From Zopfochytrium polystomum (Eukaryota > Chytridiomycota > Chytridiomycetes > Chytridiales > Chytridiaceae): DNA of 64,000 bases. Below, piece after piece: positions 1 to 9,450 of this stretch. The notes below the pieces were generated by a model. That model had not been told where the DNA came from. It did not search any database and saw nothing but the letters and a program-made list of their open reading frames with translations. The stretch's first letter is position 1; each line of letters opens with the position of its first letter. The stretch covers positions 266,860-330,859 of the forward strand of contig JAIVFJ010000058.1 in NCBI GenBank assembly GCA_025765615.1. Direction: 5' to 3'. The position numbers were made by a program, and so were the translations under genes.

Positions 1-70
1 ATCAAACACACACACACACACACAAACCCCCTGAAAAGGCTCAACCCCCCATCACGCAAAACGAACAGCA

Positions 71-508
71 ATGCAATTCAAGGCCATCCTCGCCGTCGCC
101 GCCGCCGCCGCCGCCACTTCCGCCCCGTCCGCTCTCGCGTCGCCCCTCCACCGCCGCGACGACGTGTCCGTCGCCTACGACCACAACTACGACCGCGCGA
201 CCGACCTGTCCCTCGCAAGCGGCACGTGCTGCGACGGCAGCAACGGCTTGCTGACAAAGGGCTACTCGTCGATCGGCGTCCTGTCCGCCTACGCCGCCGC
301 GTCGCCGTACGTCGGCGGATGGAACTGCGGCAAGTGCTACACCGTGTCGTACAACGGCCGCTCTGTCAATGTCATTGCGGTCGACCTCGGAAACTCCTTT
401 GTCATGGGCGAGGACGCCATGAACGACTTGGCCGGCGGTCAGGCTGAGGCGCTCGGTCGCGTCGCCGCCGGTCGAGGTGGACCCGTCCGTGTGCGCCCTG
501 TGATTTGA
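71..508 (+). CDS. cerato-platanin family secreted protein, copy 1, with altered C-terminus
   Basis: Encodes 145 residues: a signal peptide (about 1-23, ending ALASP), then the cerato-platanin start VSVAYDHNY and the conserved DGSNGLLTKGY block. Cerato-platanins are small cell-wall or secreted proteins of filamentous fungi, often elicitors or expansin-like. The family has four Cys in two disulfides. Here Cys53/54, 86 and 89 remain, but the last Cys is missing because the frame changes after residue 133. In the next frame the usual ending (VEVDPSVC) is still readable and stops at 501-503, whereas the actual frame stops at 506-508. Relative to copy 2 there is also an in-frame loss of three codons before Cys86 (SPN) and a 5-base loss at the frame change. 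The start is the first ATG before the signal peptide. It may be a decaying paralogue or carry a sequence error. Confidence 0.8.
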   Translation: MQFKAILAVAAAAAATSAPSALASPLHRRDDVSVAYDHNYDRATDLSLASGTCCDGSNGLLTKGYSSIGVLSAYAAASPYVGGWNCGKCYTVSYNGRSVNVIAVDLGNSFVMGEDAMNDLAGGQAEALGRVAAGRGGPVRVRPVI

Positions 509-995
509 TTCCATTTAGCTTTTGATTGGGTTTCACTATCATTATGATCCTCCCATCTTGGATGGCGCAGCTTTGGCCGGCTCAAATCCAGTTCTCTTCT
601 TTCTGTTCATTCCATTCTTGGGCACACAAGCGTTTCTACCTTTTCACCTTGTTGACCTCGTTCCTTTCATGGAACGTGCATTTTTCTTTCTTGGGTGCTG
701 CCATCGAATAGAAACAATCTCTGCATCACCGTAATATTGATGTACCAAGAGGCTTGATGGGGCTCCCACTGTTTACATTTTGTGCTGCGCCAGAATGACA
801 AACCAAAGCTCTCTGCAACAACCCTCTCCTGTCACAATGAAAAAACATATTACTCAAGCAATATCAGAGGTCCATTGAACTATTCTGTACCTAAATACAA
901 TGATATTCTATCGATCACACGGCAACATTAGGAGATGGCGCTGGTCCCCCTGGGTCGTGCCCGCCTCCACCAACGCCTCGACAATCTCCTTGTGC
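509..995. repeat. 3' flank of cerato-platanin copy 1, shared with the flank at 5690-5890
   Basis: No gene is seen here. The stretch around 530-740 is similar, in opposite orientation, to 5690-5890 next to the decayed fourth cerato-platanin copy, and more distantly to 6830-6900 behind copy 2. All carry a run reading roughly GAGGTCAAC with an AAAAATGCACGT-like stretch. This shows that the 3' untranslated region was duplicated together with the gene. Confidence 0.55.
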
Positions 996-2144
996 TTAAA
1001 CTGCGCGACCATCATCAGTGTGAATCCTTCCGAGCTGACTGTTCTCGTCGGCGCGACCCGACGCGACCAGGCGCCTGATCATATACACCAGGCCATTCGC
1101 CGCCGCAAACGTCAGCGGCGTGTGCCCGTCGAAGCGCTCCACGTTCGGGTCCGCCCCGGCCTCCAGGAGCGCAACCACGCAGTCCGGGTGCCCGCCCATC
1201 ACCGCCGCCGCCAGCGGCGTCACACCTTTGCTGTTCGCCACGTCCACGCCCCCGACGACGACGCGATCACCCGCGTCGTTCTTGATCGCCAGCAGCTCCG
1301 CGATAACGTCCCTGCGTCCCACACATGCGGCCGCAAACAGCGGCGTGATCCCTTCGAGGACTGTCGCGCCGCCGCCGCCCTCGCCGCTTGGTTGCTCCTC
1401 GCGATACGTTGCGCGCGGGTCCGCGCCGTGCGCGAGAAGCCACTTGACGACGCTGGCATTGGACGGCGCGGCGCTCACGGCGGTGGCGGCGGCCGCGGCC
1501 GCGGCGTGCAACGCTTGACGGCCGTTCTTGTCGGCCGCGTGGATGTCGGCGCCACGGTCAAAGAGGAGCTGGACGCACCCGGTGCTGCCGGTCGCGGCGG
1601 CCGCCAGGATCGGAGTCGCTTCGTCGTGGTCGCGGGCGTTCACATCCGCGCCGCGATCCAGCAGGAGCGCAGCCATCTCGGCATGGGCATTGCGACAGGC
1701 CGCGTGAAGTGCAGTCTCCCCGCTGTCGCTCGCGATCGTGACATCCGCCCCTCGCTCGAGCAGCAGCCGTGCGCAGTCTCCGCTGTTTTCAGAGACGGCA
1801 GTGATCAACGGTGACTCGCCCTTGGAGTCTCTGATGTTGATATCGGCGCCGTGGTCGAGGAGGACGGCGAGAAACTCGGGGAGGTTGATTTGGCTCGAGA
1901 TGTGGAGGGCAGTGGTGGTCAAAGTCCCTGGCGGCTCGGCGGGGTCGTCTGGAATAAAGACTGGAACTACGACAAGGTTGCCCTGGTTCACACCCTTCTT
2001 GAGGATGGACGTTCCCAGGTCGAGGTTTCTGTCGGCGCAGTCACTGGCAAGGACCTTTGTGTCGCGGTATGCGGCGGGTCGTACCAAGGGGAGGCGGCGG
2101 CAGTGCCCTCACATACGGCGGCAAACGGAGGCGTTGGTGGCCAT
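996..2144 (-). pseudogene. ankyrin-repeat protein pseudogene (ANK copy 1)
   Basis: An otherwise good ankyrin frame runs from about 2087 to 996 and includes many LLLxRGADV-type repeats. It is nearly identical over about 0.93 kb to the intact gene at 4291-5547. The 5' end starts with an ATG at 2142-2144 but needs a +1 and then a -1 frame change and crosses a TGA before joining the repeat frame. Near the 3' end a 2-base loss (around 1040) throws the reading out of frame, so the last about 45 residues of the family are lost and a premature stop follows at 996. These lesions are visible by direct comparison with the intact copy. Loss of function is inferred. Confidence 0.8.
1075..2010. repeat. left arm of a ~0.93-kb near-identical inverted repeat
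   Basis: This segment reads almost base for base as the reverse complement of about 4450-5385. The two arms carry ankyrin copies 1 and 4. Beyond the arms the order is also mirrored: flank and cerato-platanin copy on the outside of each arm. The near identity inside the arms and the lower similarity outside suggest recent duplication or gene conversion. Confidence 0.75.
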
Positions 2145-2357
2145 ATCTTTTGGTCTCTTTGCTGCGGCGCCCGCGTCTTGCTTCCGTCTGTCGTGCTCTT
2201 GCGGTCACCACGATTCAACTCCCAAACGCGAGGACCCCTCGGCAGGCCAGCCGGCGCCGCCCTTCCTCTGCCCATTCCCGTTTTCGACTTTGACGAAACA
2301 GCGCACTGTGGGCTACCTACATATTTATATGTGTTACGCCGAGCACACGCATTTTCA

Positions 2358-3513
2358 TCAAGACACAGTGCAGGACGACACGCTCGTCCCTCTGCCAGCC
2401 GTCGCTCCCGCCTCCACCAACGCCTCGACAATCTCCGTGTGCTTAAAGTGCTGCGCGACTATCATCGGCGTGAACCCTTTTGCGCTGACGCGGTTCACAT
2501 CCGCGCGGCCCGACGCGATCAGAAGCCTGGCCAGATCCACCAAGCCATTCGCCGCCGCAAACGTCAACGGGGTGTGCGCGTCGACGCGTTCAATGTTCGG
2601 GTCCGCCCCGGCCTCTAGCAGCGCAACCACACACTCGCGGTGCTCACCCATCACCGCCGCCGCCAGCGGCGTCACCCCCATGCGGCGGGTCGCTCACTGC
2701 CGCGGCGACGTGCAGCGCCTGGTGGCCGTGCGCGTCGGCCCTGCGGATATCCGCGCCGGCGTCGAGGAGCGCCGCCACGGCGTCGGCGCTGCCCTGCATT
2801 GCGGCCACGTGCAGCGGGATCGCCCGCATATCGGGCACATCGCCCCCGCCGCCGAGGATGCCGTTCGGGTCGGCGCCGCGGGTCAGCAGAAGCCGCACGC
2901 AGTCGATGTTCTCGGCCCACAGCGACGCGAGGAGCGGCGTGCGGTCGAAGCGGTCCGGGTTGGCGGCGGAATCCGCCGCGGCGCCGCGGTCCAGGAGCAG
3001 GCGGACGCACTCGGTGCTGCCGGCTGCGGCGGCGTCGAGGATCGCGGGAGTTCCGTCGTGCGCGCGGGCGTCGACCGCCGCGCCGCGGTCCAGCAAAAGT
3101 GCAGCCATCTCGGGAAGGGCTTCGCGGCAGGCCGCGTGAAGGGCGGTCACGCCTTTGCTGCTCGCGATCGTGACGTCCGCGCCGTGGTCGAGGAGGACGG
3201 CGACGCATGCGGGGAGGTTCATCTGGCTCGAAATGAGGAGGGCGGAGACCGTCTCGGTCTCTTGTGGCTCGGCCGGGTCATCTGGGATGGAGACAGGAAT
3301 GACGACGCGGCCGTCCGGATTCACACCCTTCTTGAGGATGGACTTGACCAGGTCGATGTTCTTGTCGGTGCAGGCGGTGCAAAGGGCCTTTGTGTCGGCG
3401 TAGGTGGCGGGGTTGTACCAAGGGGAGGCCGCGGCAATGGCCTCGCACGCGGCGGCGACGGCCGCGTGACGGGCCGCGGTGTCGGCGGCGGCGGTTGAGT
3501 GGGCGGTGGCCAT
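2358..3513 (-). CDS. ankyrin-repeat protein with one frame interruption (ANK copy 2)
   Basis: Starts at the ATG at 3511-3513 (MATAHSTAAAD...), continues with an Ala-rich helical N-terminus, a PWYNPATYADTK block and about eight ankyrin repeats, and ends with the family C-terminus VEALVEAG...SCTVS at 2358. Ankyrin repeats are protein-binding scaffolds, so no specific partner can be named. At about 2685 the frame must move +1, exactly where this copy lacks about 70 residues present in ANK copy 4. The junction ALHVAAAVSDPP / MGVTPLAAAVM therefore looks like an out-of-frame internal deletion. The 5' side of the gene is T/A-rich with no clear TATA box. It may be a pseudogene. Confidence 0.65.
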
Positions 3514-3906
3514 GTGGAAGAATGTTGGGGAAAACACAATAATAATATGTAGTAACGAAAAGAAAAAACGGGAAAAAAAAAGAAATGGAAACACTGAGTT
3601 GGGAACGAGACAAACTAACGCATTTACGCCACCGTCGGAGGAGTAATGAGATTGCCTTCCTTTTTCCTTTTGATCACTCTGTTTGATTGCGGATTCCGAG
3701 GACCCCGCGGCAATTGCCTGTCCGCTTCCGCTCCCGAATTCACCCCCTCGTCTCGACGTCCCATCTCATCTGCACCACCACACACACGCACTCATCACTC
3801 TCTGTCTCTTCGCTCTTTGCCAGCCGAACAGCCGCAACTCTGCGATGGTGCGAGATGCGCGCTTCTCCCTTATGTCTTGTCTGTTCACGTCGAGCACTCG
3901 CACCCA
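3514..3906. other. intergenic, upstream of ANK copy 2
   Basis: No gene is recognised. The first 100 bases are A/T-rich and act as the presumed 5' flank of ANK copy 2. The rest is mixed-composition sequence without repeats that I can recognise. Confidence 0.4.
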
Positions 3907-4130
3907 TCATGAGACAGTGCAGGACGACGCGCTGGTCCCTCTGCCCGGCGACGCACCCGCCTCCACTAACGCCTCGACGATCTCCGTGTGCTTAAAGTGC
4001 TGCGCGACCATCATCGGCGTGAACCCCTTTGCGCTGACGCGGTTCACATCCGCGCGGCCTGAATCAAACAAAAGACTGGCCAGATCCACCAAGCCATTCG
4101 CCGCCGCAAACGTCAACGGGGTGTGCGCGT
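3907..4130 (-). pseudogene. ankyrin gene 3'-end fragment (ANK copy 3)
   Basis: About 70 codons match the C-terminal end of ANK copy 2 almost residue for residue (HTPLTFAAANGLVDLA..., then VEALVEAG and a CTVS end at 3907). Upstream of about 4130 the similarity stops abruptly and no start or further repeats follow. The fragment sits head to head with the intact ANK copy 4, whose start is only 160 bp away. It is best explained as the remnant of a truncated duplication. Confidence 0.75.
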
Positions 4131-4290
4131 GTGCAAAGGGCCACAACGGCTGGCCTGCCGAGGGGTCTGCGGGTTTGGGATTCGAATCCGCAGCCAAACG
4201 GGCGGGTGGCGCAAAATCTGCAAAGACAAAACATCCAAATTCGGAAAATTTCAAAAGAAAAAAATTAAGCAGCAATCAACAGACAACTCA

Positions 4291-5547
4291 ATGGCCACCG
4301 ACAACGCCGCCCGTCACGCCGCCCGTCACGCCGCCGTCGCCGCCGCCTGCGAGGCCATTGCCGAGGCCTTCCCCTGGTACGACCCCGCCGTCTATGCCGA
4401 CACAAAGGCCCTTTCCACTGCCTGCGCCTGCAAGAACCTCGACCTGGTAACGTCCATCCTCAAGAAGGGTGCGAACCCGGACAACCTCGTCGTCGTTCCA
4501 GTCTTTATTCCAGACGACCCCGCCGAGCCGCCAGGGACTTTGACCACCACTGCCCTCCACATCTCGAGCCAAATCAACCTCCCCGAGTTTCTCGCCGTCC
4601 TCCTCGACCACGGCGCCGATATCAACATCAGAGACTCCAAGGGCGAGTCACCGTTGATCACTGCCGTCTCTGAAAACAGCGGAGACTGCGCACGGCTGCT
4701 GCTCGAGCGAGGGGCGGATGTCACGATCGCGAGCGACAGCGGGGAGACTGCACTTCACGCGGCCTGTCGCAATGCCCATGCCGAGATGGCTGCGCTCCTG
4801 CTGGATCGCGGCGCGGATGTGAACGCCCGCGACCACGACGAAGCGACTCCGATCCTGGCGGCCGCCGCGACCGGCAGCACCGGGTGCGTCCAGCTCCTCT
4901 TTGACCGTGGCGCCGACATCCACGCGGCCGACAAGAACGGCCGTCAAGCGTTGCACGCCGCGGCCGCGGCCGCCGCCACCGCCGTGAGCGCCGCGCCGTC
5001 CAATGCCAGCGTCGTCAAGTGGCTTCTCGCGCACGGCGCGGACCCGCGCGCAACGTATCGCGAGGAGCAACCAAGCGGCGAGGGCGGCGGCGGCGCGACA
5101 GTCCTCGAAGGGATCACGCCGCTGTTTGCGGCCGCATGTGTGGGACGCAGGGACGTTATCGCGGAGCTGCTGGCGATCAAGAACGACGCGGGTGATCGCG
5201 TCGTCGTGGACGTAGACGTGGCGAACAGCAAAGGTGTGACGCCGCTGGCGGCGGCGGTGATGGGCGGGCACCTGGACTGCGTGGTTGCGCTCCTGGAGGC
5301 GGGGGCGGACCCGAACGTGGAGCGCTTCGATGGGCACACGCTGCTGACGTTTGCGGCGGCGAATGGCCTGGTGGATATGATCAGGCTCCTTGTCGCTTCG
5401 GGTCGCGCCGACGTGAACCGCGTCAGCTCGGAAGGATTCACACCGATGATGGTCGCGCAGCACTTTATGCACAAGGAGATTGTCGAGGCGTTGGTGGAGG
5501 CGGGCGCGACCCGGGGGACCAGCGCGTTGTCCTGCGCCATCTCGTGA
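4291..5547 (+). CDS. ankyrin-repeat protein, intact (ANK copy 4)
   Basis: A single open frame of 418 residues from the ATG at 4291 to TGA at 5545-5547. It has an Ala-rich N-terminus (to about 30), the PWYDPAVYADTK block shared by all copies, and then about nine ankyrin repeats with the typical G-TALHAA...LLDRGADV pattern, including a long Ala/Gly-rich insert around residues 245-285. The family has no enzymatic motif and the likely role is protein binding in the cytosol. I took this ATG because it aligns with the start of ANK copy 2 and because the upstream in-frame sequence is A-rich and non-coding in character. This is the only copy without a frame lesion, and a near-identical inverted partner lies at 996-2144. 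Confidence 0.85.
   Translation: MATDNAARHAARHAAVAAACEAIAEAFPWYDPAVYADTKALSTACACKNLDLVTSILKKGANPDNLVVVPVFIPDDPAEPPGTLTTTALHISSQINLPEFLAVLLDHGADINIRDSKGESPLITAVSENSGDCARLLLERGADVTIASDSGETALHAACRNAHAEMAALLLDRGADVNARDHDEATPILAAAATGSTGCVQLLFDRGADIHAADKNGRQALHAAAAAAATAVSAAPSNASVVKWLLAHGADPRATYREEQPSGEGGGGATVLEGITPLFAAACVGRRDVIAELLAIKNDAGDRVVVDVDVANSKGVTPLAAAVMGGHLDCVVALLEAGADPNVERFDGHTLLTFAAANGLVDMIRLLVASGRADVNRVSSEGFTPMMVAQHFMHKEIVEALVEAGATRGTSALSCAIS
4450..5385. repeat. right arm of the ~0.93-kb inverted repeat
   Basis: Partner of 1075-2010 in opposite orientation. Visible differences are a few substitutions and one codon loss near the VVV-DVDVANSKGV segment. The spacer between the arms contains ANK copies 2 and 3. 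Confidence 0.75.
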
Positions 5548-5907
5548 TGGTGCCGTATGATCGAAAAAGTTTTTGTATGTAGCACACTTCAACCAAAGCT
5601 CCGCGAGAAGAAAAGGGATCTAGTGCAGAGCTTTGGTGAGCCAGTCAAGCAGACCTTAAGCAGACCAAGATGCAGCAACCGGTTGGTCAATATTATGGCG
5701 ATCCACAGTGAGTTTCTATTCGATGGCACCCTAGAAAGAAAAATGCACGTTGCGTGGCGGGAAAAGAGGTCAACACGGCGAAACAGAGGCAGAAACGCTG
5801 GAATGCCTTTGAAATGGAATGAAGATTTAGAAGATAACTGGACTTTAGCCGGCGAAAGCCGCGCCATCCGAGAGGCAAGGAGAAGAAGCAAAACCAGAAG
5901 ACATGCC
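5548..5907. repeat. duplicated 3' flank between ANK copy 4 and the decayed cerato-platanin
   Basis: No gene is seen. Positions about 5690-5890 correspond, inverted, to the flank at 530-740. Together with ANK copy 4 and the decayed cerato-platanin they complete the mirrored order of the left side. Confidence 0.5.
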
Positions 5908-6072
5908 CGTGTCCACCTCAACAACGGTCGCGGCGACGCGACCGAGGGTCTCCGCCTGACCGCCAGTTAAGTCGTTCATCGCGTCCTCGCCTATGGCAAG
6001 CGAGCTTCCGAGGTCGACGGCAATCAGATTGAGGTCGTTGTACAACACGGTGAAGCACTTGCCGCGTGCTGC
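5908..6072 (-). pseudogene. decayed cerato-platanin remnant (copy 4)
   Basis: About 54 codons align with the C-terminal half of the cerato-platanin genes: GKCFTVLYND, LIAVDLGSS, EDAMNDLTGGQAE and GRVAATVVEVD are recognisable. The signal peptide, the N-terminal domain with its Cys, and the final Cys are absent, and the reading runs on into unrelated sequence. It lies where the mirrored duplication predicts a cerato-platanin copy. Confidence 0.8.
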
Positions 6073-7016
6073 TGAGACGCTTGCTCGTGTGGGCACGAAT
6101 TCTTTGCTCTTTGCAGGTTGGGAGGAGTATTCCGTGGTTTTTCGCATTGTCGTTCGATTCCTTGAAGCCTTGAAACAGTTTGGAGAGCTTCGGCCTAATG
6201 ACGACTCTCCACAGTTTTTTGGAAGAAACGGCTCTGACGGCAGGCGAACTGTTTCAACCCTTCAACGAAAACGGCACTCGCAAAAATCACTCAAAACTCC
6301 CTTCCGCTTGAGATCCGATCGCCGCCTTGAGTAATGGCCCACTTCAGGACGAGGGCGTAATCGCTTTTTTCTGCAGGCTGTCCCTTGGATCCGGCTGCTG
6401 CTGTGCAGAGCCCAGGGTGTGTGTCGTTCGAGCAGCTTTTTCCACGGGACTCCCGCGACCGTGATGAAGAAGAACTGGAATCGTCCGAAGGTGGTGGTGA
6501 GTCGATCGGTGGTGGCGTGGCTAACGGCCGCGCTTATCCTCTGAGTGATTGAGGAGCATTGACCGCCACAGGGTGTCCATTGACGCTCGCCGGGGACCCC
6601 AACTTTGAATTTGAGCGGACAGCACGGGCGACCGGTCGTCTTTGCCTCCAATGACGAAGCCGATTTCACATCGGCTTGTCTGGCGGCAAAAAAACCGAGC
6701 GTGTGTGCATCTTTTTTGCACGATAAGGTTTGTTACGCGCATATACTTGCAACTCAACAAAGCAGATCGCGGACAGAGCGTAGGTGATGCAGTGATTTCT
6801 ATTCGTTATCGCTCGTATGTTGAATGGTTGAACCCAGGGACGGCAATGAAGTGTCATGTGAAGGAAAGAGGTCAACAGGAGGAATGAGAAAGAGGAGGAG
6901 GAGGAGCAAGAGAGTATCCTTAAGATTTAAGAAGGAAATGGAAACTCGTGACTGATGGCAGTCCATGACGATGAGAATGAACAAAGAACCCGAGAAAAAA
7001 AAGAAAAAAACTCGTT
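6073..7016. other. intergenic, no supported gene
   Basis: Several short open frames exist on both strands but none has recognisable domains or family support. The last about 200 bases are the 3' flank of cerato-platanin copy 2 and share short blocks with the flanks of copies 1 and 4. Confidence 0.4.
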
Positions 7017-7469
7017 TCACAGGCCGCACACGGACGGGTCCACCTCGACCGCGGTGGCGGCGACTCGACCGAGGGCCTCAGCCTGGCCGCCGGTCAAGTC
7101 GTTCATGGCGTCCTCGCCCATGACAAACGAGTTCCCGACGTCGACGGCAATGACGTTGACGGACCGCCCGTTGTACGACACGGTGTAGCACTTGCCGCAG
7201 TTTGGCGAGTTCCATCCGCCGACGTACGGCGACGCGGCGGCGTAGGCGGGCAGGGCGTTGATGGACGAGTAGCCCTTTGTCAGCAGGCCGTTGCTGCCGT
7301 CGGAGCACGCGACGCTGGAGAGGGAGAGGTCGGTCGCGCGGTCGTAGTTGTGGTCGTAGGCGACCGACACGTCGTCGCGGCGGTGGAGCGGCGACGCCAG
7401 AGCGGACGGGGCGGGTGCGGCGGCGGCGGCGACGGCGGCGACGATGGCGAGGATGGCCTTGAATTGCAT
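7017..7469 (-). CDS. cerato-platanin family secreted protein, copy 2
   Basis: A 150-residue protein with a signal peptide (about 1-26, Ala-rich, ending ALASP), a dibasic HRR just after it, then the full cerato-platanin domain: VSVAYDHNYD, SVACSDGSNGLLTKGY, GGWNSPNCGKCYTV, AMNDLTGGQA and the ending VEVDPSVCGL. The four expected Cys are at 55, 91, 94 and 148. Length and layout are typical of the family. It probably acts outside the cell at the wall. A TATA-like box lies about 130 bp upstream of the ATG (7467-7469). This is the best-preserved of the two MQFKAIL-type copies and a good reference for copy 1. Confidence 0.93.
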   Translation of the reverse strand: MQFKAILAIVAAVAAAAAPAPSALASPLHRRDDVSVAYDHNYDRATDLSLSSVACSDGSNGLLTKGYSSINALPAYAAASPYVGGWNSPNCGKCYTVSYNGRSVNVIAVDVGNSFVMGEDAMNDLTGGQAEALGRVAATAVEVDPSVCGL

Positions 7470-7598
7470 TCTTGTGTTTGCTTTTTGGGGGGTGAGGTTG
7501 AGGGGAGGGTGTTGAGTTGAGTTGAGCGAGCTCGAGAGAGAGAGATAGCGTGTGCGTTCGGTTGGATGCGGATGATCAGAGAGCGAGAGAGGCGGCTG

Positions 7599-7605
7599 TT
7601 ATATA
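7599..7605 (-). promoter_or_regulatory. TATA box of cerato-platanin copy 2
   Basis: Reads TATATAA on the minus strand, about 130 bp before the start codon, with a pyrimidine-rich run between box and ATG. A matching arrangement is seen in front of copy 3. Confidence 0.55.
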
Positions 7606-7683
7606 CTGCGCGTTGGGGGACCTTTCCGTGTTTGAGTCGGTCTGTGGCGGCGGGTGTGGCTTGAACTCCGCCACTGCGTCCCG

Positions 7684-7684
<1 letters not shown>

Positions 7685-7738
<54 letters not shown>
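7685..7738. repeat. (CA)n microsatellite, about 54 bp
   Basis: Uninterrupted CA dinucleotides. It lies in the 1.3-kb space between the two minus-strand cerato-platanin genes. Confidence 0.98.
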
Positions 7739-7739
<1 letters not shown>

Positions 7740-8761
7740 CCGCGCCCGCCCGCATCTCCACTGGTGGTCGCATTGATGATTTATTTATTTCTCTGTTTTT
7801 TGTCTGTCAATCCTTCCTTTCTTCTGAGACAGAAATGGAAAGTGAGAGAGAGGAGATCAGGTGCACGCACTCTCGCGAAAAATTTGTGCCCCAGCCGCAC
7901 GCGCAGCCACATGCGTGTGACTGACGTGCGTGTATTATTTGCGCCATTCACACACACACACACTAAAAGAAGACGATGGTAAATACAGCCACGCCCCGCA
8001 GTCCGTCCGTTCCGGCTCGGAATGCAAAAGAAAAGGAAAGGGCCAAAGCCCGACAGTGATGATGCTGGCATGGTGGAGATGGCAAAAAGACAACCAAAAC
8101 CAAAACGGAGAAACAAAAAAAAAAAAAAGCAGAAAAAAAAGCAGAAAAAAAATTTCGTGTGGACAGGTAAAAACGATGAGAGAAAGTTTGTCGGTCTGAC
8201 TGAGTGTGCGTGTGTATGTGTGTGTGTGTGTGTGTGTGTTGTTCAATTTTATTTAGTGTGACGTTGCACGAGTGCGTATGCGACACGGCTGTGTGTATGT
8301 GTGTATGTGTGTGTGTGTGTGTGTGTGAGTTGACGAAGGTTTCCGCGACGTCTTTTCGGGCTGCAAGCACGCGTGCGCTAGGGAGTGGAAGGAGGAAGAA
8401 GACAATCTTCCTCAGCATGAGTGCTTTTGACTCTTCATTGGTCCGCTTCGTGCAGTGGGGGAGCCCTCGGTGCCGTGTGTAGATCCAGTCCCGCTGGACC
8501 ATCACCGTACTTTTTGGCAACGACCACATGCGAAAAGCGGCTGCTGAACCGACTAGCTATCCTATTAATGCCAAGCAGAGTGAGTCACTCTTTGTGGAAC
8601 TAGAAGGGGAGGTTGGGCGTGAATGTGTATCTGTTGTTCAATGTGGCTGCCGTTGATGATCAGCCCGGTGATCTGTCGGAAACGGCCAAGAGAAAAAGAT
8701 AATAAAAAAAGCGATAAAAAGTAAGAAAACTAGAAAGGGCACAGCAGCCCGCACCATCAAA
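7739..8761. other. intergenic with TG/CA repeats
   Basis: No supported gene. Short (CA)n and (TG)n runs lie near 7950-7962, 8206-8238 and 8291-8327, and an A-rich run lies at 8115-8150. The open frames here are read through these repeats and are not credible. The final part is the 3' flank of cerato-platanin copy 3. Confidence 0.5.
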
Positions 8762-9211
8762 TCAAAGCCCGCAGTTCGAAGGCGCCACCTCGACCGCGTC
8801 CGCCTGCACGCGCCCCAGCGCCACAGCCTGCCCGCCCGTCAACTCATCCATCGCGTCCTGTCCCATGACAAACGAGTTGCCCCTGTCGACCGCCACGACC
8901 GTCACGCTCTTCCCGCCGTACGACACGGCGTAGCACTTGCCGCAGCTCGGCGAGTTCCACCCGCCCACGTACGGCGTCGCAGCCGCGTACACCTTGAGCG
9001 ACGCGATCGTCGTGTACCCCTTTGTCAGCAGGCCGTTGCTGCCGTCCGAGCACGCAAAGCTGGCCAGCGGCAGGTTCGTGGTCTTGCTGTAGTTGTTGTC
9101 GTACGACACGGAGACTTGGTCGCGGCGAGTGAGCGGCGACGCCGTGGTCGTCGTGGTCGTCGAGGCGAGGAGGAGGGCGAGGGTCGTCGCGATGGCCGTG
9201 GAGAAGTGCAT
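8762..9211 (-). CDS. cerato-platanin family secreted protein, copy 3
   Basis: A 149-residue protein beginning MHFSTAIATT, with a signal peptide and a Thr-run up to about residue 25, a dibasic TRR, and the cerato-platanin domain VSVSYDNNY, FACSDGSNGLLTKGYTT, GGWNSPSCGKCYAV and the ending VEVAPSNCGL. Cys at 54, 90, 93 and 147 fit the two-disulfide pattern. An upstream in-frame extension exists but starts in promoter sequence, so I chose the ATG that opens a signal peptide. It is clearly more diverged than copies 1 and 2 and has its own TATA box. It is probably secreted to the wall or medium. Confidence 0.92.
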   Translation of the reverse strand: MHFSTAIATTLALLLASTTTTTTASPLTRRDQVSVSYDNNYSKTTNLPLASFACSDGSNGLLTKGYTTIASLKVYAAATPYVGGWNSPSCGKCYAVSYGGKSVTVVAVDRGNSFVMGQDAMDELTGGQAVALGRVQADAVEVAPSNCGL

Positions 9212-9343
9212 TGTGTGGATTGGTTTGATCGGTGTGTTGATGGAGAGCGAAGGGATGGGTTCTTTGCCTTTTGTGTGTGAGAGGCGATTGGTAGGTAGTT
9301 GTGAGTGCTGAATGATGAGAGAAGTCGCCTCTCTCTGGCGGGG

Positions 9344-9351
9344 TTTATATA
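9344..9351 (-). promoter_or_regulatory. TATA box of cerato-platanin copy 3
   Basis: TATATAAA on the minus strand, about 135 bp before the ATG at 9209-9211. The spacing matches copy 2. Confidence 0.6.
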
Positions 9352-9450
9352 GATAGCATCGCCGCACGAAAAAAAAGCGAGTGGCGGCGGCCGGGGAAGG
9401 ACGCGCTTTTTTTGTGTTTTTTTCCTTCTCGTTCCATGCTCTTTTTTTTA

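Noticed and set aside
1738..3498. Very long open frames antisense to the ankyrin genes
   Set aside because: They are shadows created by GC-rich codons of the ankyrin repeats on the other strand. They have no domains and differ between copies.
4170..4200. GATTCGAATCC as a tRNA B box
   Set aside because: No matching A box or cloverleaf could be found upstream. The motif is a chance palindrome.
7685..7738. CRISPR-like or other structured repeat array
   Set aside because: It is a plain CA microsatellite with no spacers, and no CRISPR array is visible anywhere in the window.
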